Source: Nocardiopsis gilva YIM 90087 (GTDB lineage Bacteria; Actinomycetota; Actinomycetes; Streptosporangiales; Streptosporangiaceae). Taken from it: a stretch of 64,000 nt of DNA. The notes below the pieces were generated by a model. It made no database searches, was not told the origin of the DNA, and saw only the letters and a program-made list of their open reading frames with translations. The stretch lies in NCBI RefSeq assembly GCF_002263495.1, contig NZ_CP022753.1:868001-932000 (forward strand), in the 5' to 3' direction. How positions within the stretch are numbered: the stretch's first letter is position 1; each line of letters opens with the position of its first letter. Shown here piece by piece: positions 32,989 through 40,577 of the stretch. Both the position numbers and the translations under genes were made by a program.

Positions 32989-34944
32989 TTGTGCGAACAG
33001 ACGTCCCAGTCGCGGCAACGTGAGCCACTGCCGGATGGACTAACGGCAGACGCGGTGGGGGCCGTGCCCGAGGGGCACCGCGCCGCGGCCGGGAACGCCG
33101 AGATTCCGGAGCCATCTCCATCTTCGGTTCCAGAGGAGCTGTTTCCGGCCGATGCGGTCGCCGGCGTCAAGGAGCTGTGGGTACACACCCGCGGCGAGCC
33201 GGAGGTGACGATCGGCGTTGTCGAGAGCCCTCCGGACATGGAGCACCCCAGTCTGGCGGGCTCCGAGATCACCATGGTCGACTCGTGGTGGATGCCTGCG
33301 GTCACTCCGGAAGACGGCGCGATGGAGCACGGGACCTATACGGCCAGTGTGCTGTTCGGTCAGCCGGGCAGCGTACTGGAGGGTCTTGCACCTCGTTGCC
33401 GGGGGCTCATTTGTCCAGCACTGCGCGACAACTCGTCGGTGCTCGACCCGCTCAATGCGGCGCGCGCGATCGAGGAGCTGACCGAGGCAGGGGCCGACAT
33501 CGTCCTGTTCATGGCGGCACACCCGGCGCCCGCCGATGGCAACGGCACGTTCGACCTGGTCCGACGCGCTGTTGAGCAGGCGAGCCAGGCAGGTGTCCTC
33601 GTCACCGCGCCCGCGGGCAACGACTACGGTCGCAATCCCGTCGCCCCGGCGCTGCTGCCCGAGGTGCTGGCCGTCGGTGCCCACCGCGCCGACGGCACGA
33701 TGTACAAGTTCAGCAATTGGGGGGATGGCTATCACGGGCACGGCATCGCCGCACCGGGCGGGGAGGTGCTCGGCGCCGCTCCTGGGGGAGGGGTCAAGGC
33801 ACAGAAAGGCACATGCGTGGCCGTGTCCATGGCGACCGGCGCCGCGGCCCTGCTGCTCAGCCTCCAGAGGAAGGCGGGGCTGTCCGCCGATCCGCTCGGG
33901 GTGCGAGAGGCGTTGCTGCGCACGGCCCGCTCCTGCGATCCCGAAATCGCCCATGACGACACTGGGCGCTGTCTCAACGGCAAGCTCGACCTGCCCGCAG
34001 CTGCTCGGATGCTGGTAGGCGAAGGCGTGCTCAGCAGTAACCGGACCTCGGGCGCGGGCGCGGCTGTGCCGTCGTCTGCTTCGGCGGTGCGACTCTGCAG
34101 CCCGACAACGGCGGCCAAGCCCGCGCGTTCACCTGCGGCGACTCCGAAGTGCCGTAAGCGAATGGCCGCGGCTGGCGATGAGACGGCGCGGTCTGACACG
34201 AGGATCACCACGTTCGCCGAGCGGCCCGAGCTGGTGCAGTCCGGCATCGAACGCACGCCTCCGGGGCCCGGGTTTCTCCAGCGCTCCCTCGCCGACCGAT
34301 GGGAGGTGGCGAAACGCCTCTGTGGGCGTTTCCCGCAGTTCGGCGTGGCCGCGACGAGAGCGGTCGACGGCTCGGTTGTGGGACATGGCATCGGCGTGCC
34401 GCTCGCGCTTTCCGCTTCCGGTCGCGGTCACCTGCCCGGCGGGGGTGGCCAGGAGATGCTGGCCTGGGCACTGTGCGATGAGCGACGGGGCGTCCACCCC
34501 GACACTCTGGGGCTCCTTGGCATGACCATCCACCCCGAGCATCGTGGCACGGGCCTGAGCAGGTCCTTGCTGCAGGCCCTGAAGGAGGCGGCGCGGTCAG
34601 CCGGTCTGAGGGAGGTGGTCACGTCGGTGCGGCCAACCGCGAAGCATCGCCGCCCGGCGGAGCCGATGGCCCACTACGCCCGAAGGACCCACCGTGACGG
34701 CCTGCCCTGCGACCCCTGCCTGCGCGTCCATGCCCAGGCGGGTGGGCGAATCACGTCGGTGGCTCCGTCTGCGCTGGTGGTGTCCGGCCCCCTGGCCAAG
34801 TGGCGGCAATGGACGGGGTTGCCCTTCGACGCCCCTGGCCCAGTGCACGTGCCCCTTACGCTGGCTCCGGTGCGCTGCGACCCTGCCCAGGACCGTGCTG
34901 TCTACGTCGAACCGCACGTCTGGGTGCGACACGCGTTGGACTGA
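32989..34944 (+). CDS. degenerate PatA/PatG-type subtilase fused to GNAT acetyltransferase
   Basis: A 651-residue two-domain protein. Residues about 55-350 are homologous to the PatA/PatG protease domain (KELWVHTRGEPEV, SVLFGQPGSVLEGLAPRCRG, FSNWGDGYHGHGIAAPGGE). The triad is altered: Glu79 replaces Asp (GVVES), His114 remains (EHGTYTAS), and Cys276 replaces the nucleophilic Ser (KGTCVAVS); Asn211 is kept. A low-complexity linker leads to a GNAT fold (about 440-650) with the acetyl-CoA motif IHPEHRGTGLSRSLL. It may be a substrate-binding scaffold that directs acylation of the peptide (its core has one Lys), or a cysteine-type protease. Start is TTG 32989 after AGGAG; GTG near 33055 is possible. 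Confidence 0.82.
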   Translation: MCEQTSQSRQREPLPDGLTADAVGAVPEGHRAAAGNAEIPEPSPSSVPEELFPADAVAGVKELWVHTRGEPEVTIGVVESPPDMEHPSLAGSEITMVDSWWMPAVTPEDGAMEHGTYTASVLFGQPGSVLEGLAPRCRGLICPALRDNSSVLDPLNAARAIEELTEAGADIVLFMAAHPAPADGNGTFDLVRRAVEQASQAGVLVTAPAGNDYGRNPVAPALLPEVLAVGAHRADGTMYKFSNWGDGYHGHGIAAPGGEVLGAAPGGGVKAQKGTCVAVSMATGAAALLLSLQRKAGLSADPLGVREALLRTARSCDPEIAHDDTGRCLNGKLDLPAAARMLVGEGVLSSNRTSGAGAAVPSSASAVRLCSPTTAAKPARSPAATPKCRKRMAAAGDETARSDTRITTFAERPELVQSGIERTPPGPGFLQRSLADRWEVAKRLCGRFPQFGVAATRAVDGSVVGHGIGVPLALSASGRGHLPGGGGQEMLAWALCDERRGVHPDTLGLLGMTIHPEHRGTGLSRSLLQALKEAARSAGLREVVTSVRPTAKHRRPAEPMAHYARRTHRDGLPCDPCLRVHAQAGGRITSVAPSALVVSGPLAKWRQWTGLPFDAPGPVHVPLTLAPVRCDPAQDRAVYVEPHVWVRHALD

Positions 34945-34945
34945 A

Positions 34946-35089
34946 GTGGCGCAGAGCAAGGCGGAAGATGTCGATGGCTACCTGATCGAGGTGCCAGAAG
35001 ACCGGGGGAGGTCCCGTCCGAGCTGCAGCAGGTGTGCCGTTGACAGTGACTGGCCCTATCTGTTGCCGTCCGCCTTTGGAGCGACATAG
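34946..35089 (+). pseudogene. possible DUF1801 gene fragment
   Basis: The frame beginning GTG 34946 reads SKAEDVDGYLIEVPEDRG, which resembles the start of DUF1801 proteins (VDxYLAxLPEDRR). After the G-run near 35002 the continuation VPSELQQVCR is in another frame and soon meets a stop. This looks like a decayed N-terminal fragment; evidence is a short match from memory. Confidence 0.3.
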
Positions 35090-35304
35090 GTCCCCTTGCC
35101 TGGAGCTGTGACCACAAGCCCTTGTTCGGCGAGAACCTGGTATGCCGACCGTGCGGTTCGGCGCGAGACCCCGAACTCTTCACACACGGCTGCTTCGGAT
35201 GGGACAAGCCGGTTCGCCTCATGGGTCCCGTCGGAGATCCGACCTGCGATGACAGCAGCGATCTGCCGATACATCGGTTCGGGTCCGTCAAGGTCGGCAT
35301 TCAT
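35056..35304 (-). CDS. small GntR-family regulator (1)
   Basis: An 82-residue protein consisting only of a GntR winged helix: MYRQIAAVIAGRISDG, PSEAAVCEEFGVSRRTARSAY (split PSEAAVCEEFGVSRRTA), VVTAPGKGTYV. It lacks an effector domain, like KorSA-type or YtrA-like minimal regulators of mobile elements and small accessory loci. A second, related regulator lies 87 bases upstream on the same strand. Confidence 0.85.
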   Translation of the reverse strand: MNADLDGPEPMYRQIAAVIAGRISDGTHEANRLVPSEAAVCEEFGVSRRTARSAYQVLAEQGLVVTAPGKGTYVAPKADGNR

Positions 35305-35390
35305 GATTAACGACCCTAGGGATTCGCGATGATTCTGGTGCGCTTTTGGTTAACCGCCCTCTGCGACAAGCGCACCTGACAGGGGTAGGG

Positions 35391-35639
35391 CTACGCGTCG
35401 GTGCCGGGTTGCAGCGCGACGAAGGTTCCTCGCTGAGGCAGCGTGATCACCCATCCCTCTGAGCGCAGGAGGGCGACCGCCTGTCGCGCGGTGTCTCTCG
35501 CGATGCCGTACTCAGCGACCATCTGAGACTCGGATGGAATCCGATCTCTCGGCTTGAGCTCGCCGGACTTGATCCGCCCGCGGATAACTCGCGCCACCTG
35601 CTTGTAGATGGGCGTCGGGTCGAAGTGATCGATGTCCAT
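35391..35639 (-). CDS. small GntR-family regulator (2)
   Basis: An 82-residue stand-alone GntR winged-helix protein (PIYKQVARVIRGRIKSGEL, IPSESQMVAEYGIARDTARQ, VITLPQRGTFVAL). The ATG at 35639 lies inside the left arm of a 30-base inverted repeat, so the protein probably represses its own gene and the divergent operon. An in-frame ATG farther upstream lies within the repeat and is less likely. Confidence 0.85.
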   Translation of the reverse strand: MDIDHFDPTPIYKQVARVIRGRIKSGELKPRDRIPSESQMVAEYGIARDTARQAVALLRSEGWVITLPQRGTFVALQPGTDA

Positions 35640-35705
35640 GTCTAGGACGTTAGGTACGTAGGCCATGCTGCGCATATGGCCTACGTCGCCAACGTCCTAG
35701 ACATG
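35637..35705. promoter_or_regulatory. long inverted-repeat operator between GntR gene and small-gene operon
   Basis: Arms 35637-35666 and 35676-35705 match at 27 of 30 positions; only a three-base centre differs, and the loop is 9 bases. The arms include the GntR start codon on one side. Repeats of CTAGACATG and GTAGACAAG on the right are GntR-operator-like. Confidence 0.7.
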
Positions 35706-35727
35706 GTAGACAAGTTCCGGCTATGAT
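35698..35727 (+). promoter_or_regulatory. promoter of the small-gene operon
   Basis: TAGACA (35698-35703), 18-base spacer, TATGAT (35722-35727). The -35 overlaps the operator arm, so GntR binding would repress. A CCCCGG/CCGGGG leader hairpin follows near 35751-35776. Confidence 0.5.
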
Positions 35728-35809
35728 CAAAGGTCCACAGCAACAAAAGACCCCGGCGAGGTGCGAACTCCCGGGGCGTGGCCACCAGCTACAAGGGAGC
35801 TGATGACAG

Positions 35810-35953
35810 ATGCAGACTAACCGTCTGTCGGAGCGGTCCGCGAACCGAGTCCGTCCCTACATCACCGTGCTGGAACACCAGCGCGCCGTCCAGGACCGCC
35901 TCTTCCGGTGGTTCGCCGCGCAGGTCGCCCGCTCCTCCACGGAGGTGGGCTGA
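35810..35953 (+). CDS. small hypothetical protein (47 aa)
   Basis: A 47-residue basic protein (MQTNRLSERSANRVRPYITV, then VLEHQRAVQDRLFRWFAA) with AAGGGAGC upstream. Its TGA overlaps the ATG of the next gene (TGATG), implying coupled translation. An upstream ATG at 35803 stops after five codons. No family recognised; context suggests an accessory-element operon under GntR control. Confidence 0.55.
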   Translation: MQTNRLSERSANRVRPYITVLEHQRAVQDRLFRWFAAQVARSSTEVG

Positions 35954-36189
35954 TGAACAGCGACAACGACCCGTTGCTGCGGCTACTGCGGGAGCGCTAC
36001 GGGGACCAGTGGGCGATCCGGCGCACCGAGCACCTGTGGATCGCGGTCACTCACGACACCGAGGCCGACCACGCGCCGACCATCGTGCAGCCCGACATGA
36101 ACGTCTTCCTCTCCGACTTGGAGAACCCGCCGCCGCGCGCGTGCTGTCCCCGGTCACTGATGTCGGCCGAGTTCTTCTCTGCCCAGTAG
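35953..36189 (+). CDS. small hypothetical protein (78 aa)
   Basis: A 78-residue acidic protein, MNSDNDPLLRLLRERYGDQW then AIRRTEHLWIAVTH and a Cys-containing tail (RACCPRSLMS). Similar small proteins occur beside GntR regulators in actinomycetes; no function known. Translationally coupled to the preceding gene. Confidence 0.6.
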   Translation: MNSDNDPLLRLLRERYGDQWAIRRTEHLWIAVTHDTEADHAPTIVQPDMNVFLSDLENPPPRACCPRSLMSAEFFSAQ

Positions 36190-36270
36190 GACCAGGTCGA
36201 CGACGGCGTGTGGCGCAACAACAAACCGCCCGAGGGCTGACCCCCGGCCCTCCGCGGTCGATCAGCCAAT

Positions 36271-36306
36271 AGAGCCCCACCCCGCCTGGTGGACGGGTGG
36301 GGCTCT
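36271..36306. terminator. bidirectional terminator
   Basis: AGAGCCCCACCC (36271-36282) pairs perfectly with GGGTGGGGCTCT (36295-36306), between the small-gene operon and the convergent MarR-like gene. Confidence 0.8.
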
Positions 36307-36344
36307 CGCTGTTGAGGGCTGGGGCTCTGGGGTGCCGACCGGTG

Positions 36345-36800
36345 CTACTCGTGCCAGGCCCTGCCTCCGACGTTGTGGATCATCCGCTGCAGCACCTTGA
36401 GCGTGGTGATGTAGTCAGCGTCCGTCACGCCCGCGTTCCGCGCCTTCTTCATGGCCGCATGGCGCTCCGTGCACTGTCGGAAGACGGCTTCTCCCTCAGC
36501 GGTCCCCCACAGCTGCTCCTCATCGTCGACCCTGATCAGCCCCTTCTCGATGAGTCCGTCGAACTCCGCATCGAGCGTGGTCCCCACATCCAGGTAGCCC
36601 TCCAGGATCTCCGTGATCTCCTCGCGGGTCCGGCCGTTCCTTCCGCTGAGCACCTGGTCGAGGATCCAGTTTTGGGGCTGGGTGACACCGAGCTCCGCGA
36701 GATTGGCGCGGATGTGGTCGACGACCGCCTTGTGTGCCGCCCAGCTCCAGTAGCCGATCGGCTGATCGAGAAGCTCGGTGTCGTTGTGCGAGTACTCCAT
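36345..36800 (-). CDS. MarR-like winged-helix protein
   Basis: A 151-residue soluble protein with MarR-type pattern: helix-rich start (AAHKAVVDHIRANLAELGV), recognition region (REEITEILEGYLDVGTTLDAEFDGL in part), wing (KGLIRVDDEEQLWGTAEG) and C-terminal helices. ATG 36800 follows GAGGACAGGACA. Ligand and targets unknown; it stands alone. Confidence 0.8.
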   Translation of the reverse strand: MEYSHNDTELLDQPIGYWSWAAHKAVVDHIRANLAELGVTQPQNWILDQVLSGRNGRTREEITEILEGYLDVGTTLDAEFDGLIEKGLIRVDDEEQLWGTAEGEAVFRQCTERHAAMKKARNAGVTDADYITTLKVLQRMIHNVGGRAWHE

Positions 36801-36927
36801 TGTCCTGTCCTCACCATCTGGCGATCCCGGCTGGTGAGGATGAACATAGAAGCTCAATTAAGGTTCAGGTCAAACGCCTGTTTCCGCGTCGTGGACGGGA
36901 AGATCATTGCCCACCTGGCGGGGGTGG

Positions 36928-37527
36928 CTAATCGAGTTCGTAAATCTGTCCGGTCTGAGCGCCCTCGATGGAGCGCACGTAGGCCTGGGCCACCTGGGTG
37001 AGATCCACCGGCGGGATACCGGGGAAGAAGTCGCCGTAGTCCGCGAGGGACTCGGTGAAGACGGTGGGGCTGATGGCGTTGACGCGCTGCGGTGCGATCT
37101 CGATCGCCGCTGACCGGACGAAGGCTTCCACGGCGCCATTGGCCATGGCCGCTGCGCTGCCGCTGACGATGGGATCGCGGGCCAGAGCCCCGGTGATCAG
37201 GGTGAACGAGCCCCGCTCGGCAATGCGTTTCGTGCCCTGGCGGACCAGTTCGATCTGGCTGAGCGCCTTACCGCGGAAGGCCGAGAGATAGTCGTCGGCG
37301 GTCAGCTTCGTGAGCGTGTTGTACGGCACGTCCCCAGCCGCGCTGGCCACCGCATCGATGTGTCCGGCGCGGTCGTACAGCTCGGTGGCCTGAACAGGGT
37401 CGGTGATGTCGAGACGAATGTCCCCGCTGGTGCGGCCCACTGTGACGACGTCGTGGCCGCGGTCGGCGAGAGTGGCGTGCACGTGGGCGCCAAGCTTGCC
37501 TGCCGCCCCGATCAGCAGAATTCTCAT
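36928..37527 (-). CDS. short-chain dehydrogenase/reductase
   Basis: NAD(P)-dependent SDR, 199 residues. The cofactor site is ILLIGAAGKLGAHVHATLA at the N-terminus, followed by DIRLDITD and AVASAAGDVPY. The usual YxxxK is not obvious: the corresponding region reads SGSAAAMANGAVEAFVRSAA, with no Tyr-Lys pair, as in some atypical short SDRs. It is divergent from a LysR gene 70 bases away, the classic regulator-target arrangement. Confidence 0.88.
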   Translation of the reverse strand: MRILLIGAAGKLGAHVHATLADRGHDVVTVGRTSGDIRLDITDPVQATELYDRAGHIDAVASAAGDVPYNTLTKLTADDYLSAFRGKALSQIELVRQGTKRIAERGSFTLITGALARDPIVSGSAAAMANGAVEAFVRSAAIEIAPQRVNAISPTVFTESLADYGDFFPGIPPVDLTQVAQAYVRSIEGAQTGQIYELD

Positions 37528-37597
37528 GCCAGCGACGGTAGGCACGGGGCAGGCGACGAGGGAAATACCGTCTGAGTTGCGGTTATGCTCATGGGTT

Positions 37598-38452
37598 ATG
37601 AATGTGGAACTGCGGCATTTCCGCGCGCTGGCGGCCATCGGGGACGAGGGCACCATCACCGGTGCCGCGGCTGCCCTGCGCATCAGCCAGCCCGCGCTTT
37701 CGCGGACACTGTCGCAGCTGGAGCGCGGCCTGGGCACGCAGCTCGTCGAGCGCACCACCCGCAATCTCCACCTCACCGAGGCGGGTCGGCGGCTGTGGGA
37801 ACACGCGCACCGCATCCTTGCCCACGTCGACGACGCCCTGGCCGAGGTGAGCGCCGGGCCGCGACCGCTCCGCATCGGCTTCGCCTGGGCGGCTCTGGGG
37901 CACCACACCGTTCCGCTGCTGCGCGAGTGGCGTCGGGACCACCCCGACATCCCCCTCCAGGCGCAGCGACTAGACGACCCCGAGGCCGCGCTGCGCTGCG
38001 GCGACATCGACCTCGCTTTTCTGCGCACACCGACCGATGACGACGAGTTCTACTCCTTGCCCCTCTACCAGGAGCGGCGCTTGGTGGCACTGAGCGAGGA
38101 CGATCCTCTGGCGACCCGACCCTCCCTGGAACTGGCCGACATCGCCGATCGGACCATCGCCATGTGTGCCTCGGCCGGGACGACCAGCACCGAGCTGTGG
38201 TCCGCCGACCGGCGCCCCTCCACCACCATCGAGGTGGCCAATGTCGACGAGTGGCTCACCGTGATCGCCACTGGGGACGCCGTCGGCGTGACCGCGGAGG
38301 CCACCGGACACAGCCATCCCCACCCTGGGGTGCGCTACCTCCCGATCGCCGATGCTCCACCGATCACTGTCTGCCTGGTTTGGCCGCCCTATCCAGTGCA
38401 CTCCGCGGCCGCGACCTTCCGGGAACATGCCCGTCGCACGGTGGAGACTTAG
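37598..38452 (+). CDS. LysR-family transcriptional regulator
   Basis: A 284-residue LysR regulator: N-terminal HTH (LRHFRALAAIGDEGTITGAA then LRISQPALSRTLSQLERGLG) and a periplasmic-binding-like effector domain (from about 88). ATG at 37598 is preferred. The 70-base gap to the divergent SDR gene should hold the shared operator. Likely activates the SDR gene in response to its substrate. Confidence 0.93.
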   Translation: MNVELRHFRALAAIGDEGTITGAAAALRISQPALSRTLSQLERGLGTQLVERTTRNLHLTEAGRRLWEHAHRILAHVDDALAEVSAGPRPLRIGFAWAALGHHTVPLLREWRRDHPDIPLQAQRLDDPEAALRCGDIDLAFLRTPTDDDEFYSLPLYQERRLVALSEDDPLATRPSLELADIADRTIAMCASAGTTSTELWSADRRPSTTIEVANVDEWLTVIATGDAVGVTAEATGHSHPHPGVRYLPIADAPPITVCLVWPPYPVHSAAATFREHARRTVET

Positions 38453-38548
38453 GTGACACGTCTCGCTCTATGAGATGGCCTGCTTGCACAGGGCACCCTT
38501 TTAGCATCGAGAGTGGTTCCGATCGGGGCCGTGTTGATGAGGAGTCCC

Positions 38549-38881
38549 ATGATTTTCATTACCGCCAAGTTCCGCATCCTGCCCGAGTACGCGGACAGCT
38601 GGCCGGAAATCGCCCGCGAGTTCACCGAGGCGACGCGCAGCGAGCCGGGGTGCCTTTGGTACGACTGGTCGCGCAGCGTCGAAGACCCGAACGAGTATGT
38701 CCTGGTCGAGGCGTTCCGTGATGACGAGGCGGGTGCCGCCCACGTGCAGTCCGAGCACTTCAAGACCGCGCAGAAGACGCTGCCGCCGCACCTCGCCGAG
38801 ACGCCGAAGATCGTCAACACGACGATCCCGCAGGACGACTGGTCCCTGCTCGGCGAGATGGCCGTGCCGCCGCGGGACTGA
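38549..38881 (+). CDS. antibiotic biosynthesis monooxygenase (ABM) family protein
   Basis: A 110-residue ferredoxin-like-fold protein of the ABM/YgiN type (MIFITAKFRILPEYADSW, EPGCLWYDWSRS, EAFRDDEAGAAHVQSEHFK). Members are cofactor-free oxygenases or quinol monooxygenases, often in redox stress loci. ATG 38549 has AGGAG five bases upstream. Confidence 0.88.
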   Translation: MIFITAKFRILPEYADSWPEIAREFTEATRSEPGCLWYDWSRSVEDPNEYVLVEAFRDDEAGAAHVQSEHFKTAQKTLPPHLAETPKIVNTTIPQDDWSLLGEMAVPPRD

Positions 38882-38919
38882 GCGACCGAGCACATCGTCC
38901 GCTGATCTCAGTCGGCGTC

Positions 38920-38959
38920 GAGCTCTGAGCCCCGCTTGCCGTAGCGGGGTTCAGAGCTC
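38920..38959. terminator. hairpin terminator between ABM and DoxX genes
   Basis: Seventeen-base arms 38920-38936 and 38943-38959 pair with one G-T wobble and a 6-base loop, between convergent genes. Confidence 0.75.
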
Positions 38960-39024
38960 AGAGCAGGCCGCAGACGGAGTCCGAGGCTGAGGCCCGGTTC
39001 CGATGCGGTGGGACTGCCGCGGGG

Positions 39025-39492
39025 TTAGGACTCGCGGCGCGGAAAGAACCTGCGGTCCAGCGACCAGCGTCCCGCCCCCACGAGCAGCAGGAACACCAGG
39101 CTGAACAGCAGAAGCGAATCAGTGCGCGCCTCGTGGGCGGCCCTCCAGAAGCCCTCGTCCATCAGGATGGGCAGCTTGGTGAAGAGCAGCGCCCCACCCA
39201 TGATGGTGAGTAGTGGCAGCGTGGCCAGTCGGGTGAGGAGCCCGACGACCAACAGCAGCCCGCAGCTGATCTCGAACACCGCGGCGCTGTAACCGAAGAC
39301 CTCTGGTGCGGGGAGCGGGGTCTGCGCGGCGAAGCGGCCCGGGCCCAGGTCACCGGGGTAGAGGAACTTCTGGATGCCCTCGGAGCAGAACACCGCTCCG
39401 GCGATGAGGCGGATCAGGAGCACCGCTGGCGGCGCGTCGCGCACCACCAACGCATGACGCAGGGCGTTGACGAGGCCGCGCGCTTCGGCCAT
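39025..39492 (-). CDS. DoxX-family membrane protein
   Basis: A 155-residue inner-membrane protein with four hydrophobic segments and the DoxX pattern (LIRLIAGAVFCSEGIQKFLYPG, VFEISCGLLLVVGLLTRLATLP). The family includes thiosulfate:quinone oxidoreductase subunits and redox-related proteins (MSMEG-type DoxX in oxidative stress complexes). ATG 39492 after GGGAG; a longer in-frame start exists at 39540. Confidence 0.88.
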   Translation of the reverse strand: MAEARGLVNALRHALVVRDAPPAVLLIRLIAGAVFCSEGIQKFLYPGDLGPGRFAAQTPLPAPEVFGYSAAVFEISCGLLLVVGLLTRLATLPLLTIMGGALLFTKLPILMDEGFWRAAHEARTDSLLLFSLVFLLLVGAGRWSLDRRFFPRRES

Positions 39493-39648
39493 GGCTCTCC
39501 CGCCATTCGTGTCCACGTGACAGCAGTCGGTGACAGTCATCGTGGCGCGCTCTTGGCAACCGGGCCAGGGACCGCGACCGTATTCGGGCTCGGTCGCCGA
39601 CCCCGGGCGTTCTCGCCGCGCAACCTGGAGACGGGGCGGATAGATGGA

Positions 39649-40014
39649 TCAGTGGGACGCCCGACGCCCCTTGGCCCACGCCCAGGCCCCGAGTGCGGCG
39701 ACTCCCCAGAAACCGCTGGCCGGCATCATGGCCGCGCCCGTTGCGCCCGTCGCGACGAGGGCGGCCCCGGCGGTGCGCTGGGCGCGGGTGTCGCCGTTCT
39801 CCTCCGCCGACCGCAGCAGACGACCGGTCGTCCACATCGCCGGTGCCAAGGCAAGAAACCAGAAGGCCGTCGCACGGTCGCCCCAGTCGGGGACCGTGCT
39901 GACCACCCCGTCGGCGGCCATGTCGCCAGCGGGCTTGCGGTACAGGATGATGCCGGTCGCGAAGTGCAGGCCCGCGAGGGCCTGGACCCACCGTCCCGGT
40001 GAGCGAGAGATCAT
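39649..40014 (-). CDS. small membrane protein, possibly DUF6463-like
   Basis: A 121-residue protein with about four hydrophobic segments (ALAGLHFATGIILY, ATAFWFLALAPAMWTTGRLL, AGAALVATGATGAAMMP, FWGVAALGAWAWAKG). It resembles the uncharacterised DUF6463 group by layout. ATG 40014; stands between DoxX (same strand) and the divergent YCII gene. Function unknown. Confidence 0.7.
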   Translation of the reverse strand: MISRSPGRWVQALAGLHFATGIILYRKPAGDMAADGVVSTVPDWGDRATAFWFLALAPAMWTTGRLLRSAEENGDTRAQRTAGAALVATGATGAAMMPASGFWGVAALGAWAWAKGRRASH

Positions 40015-40143
40015 GGCTTGACCCTAAGTGCGGCCCACCCGCCATGGTGAGGAGGGTCGAGGGTGGGTCGGTCCGCTGGCTAGCGCTGCGGGCCCGCGGC
40101 TGAAGAGCCCGTTGGGGAAATTTTTCGCTCGGTGGTGTCAGAG

Positions 40144-40170
40144 TGTCGATCCGGGCCGAAGCCGTTCGTA
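40144..40170 (+). promoter_or_regulatory. putative ECF42-type promoter
   Basis: TGTCGA (40144-40149), 17 bases, CGTA (40167-40170), 53 bases before the YCII start. ECF42 sigma factors are reported to use TGTCGA at -35, and the ECF42 gene is the next one, so this is probably an autoregulated promoter. Confidence 0.55.
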
Positions 40171-40223
40171 TAGAGGGTGAGAAGCCGGAACACATCCGGC
40201 GGCGATACCGAGGAGGAACGGCA

Positions 40224-40577
40224 ATGCAGCACTACATGCTCACCATCCACCAGCCCCAGGGCGAGACTCCGTCTCCAGAGGTCCTGGAGCCGATCATGCG
40301 GGATCTCGAAGCCGTCAACGAGGAGCTTAGGGCGGCCGGCGCCTGGGTGTTCGCCGGAGGCATGCACCAGCCGAGCACCTACACCGTGCTGCGGCCCAAG
40401 GATGACGAAGTGATCACGACCGACGGCCCGTATGCCGAGGGCAAGGAGTTCATCGGCGGCTTCACCGTCATCAAGGCGCCCGATCTCGATGCCGCCCTCG
40501 AATGGGGACGCAAGTTCGCCCGCGCGATCACCCTTCCGGTCGAAGTCAGGCCCATGCAGTACGGGAGCTGCGGGTGA
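40224..40577 (+). CDS. YCII-related (DGPF) protein
   Basis: A 117-residue YCII-domain protein with the diagnostic TTDGPYAEGKEFIGGF (DGPF motif region). DGPF proteins accompany ECF42 sigma factors. AGGAGG at 40211-40216 fixes the ATG at 40224. The stop overlaps the GTG start of the sigma gene. Biochemical role unknown; a stress-related enzyme is assumed. Confidence 0.92.
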   Translation: MQHYMLTIHQPQGETPSPEVLEPIMRDLEAVNEELRAAGAWVFAGGMHQPSTYTVLRPKDDEVITTDGPYAEGKEFIGGFTVIKAPDLDAALEWGRKFARAITLPVEVRPMQYGSCG

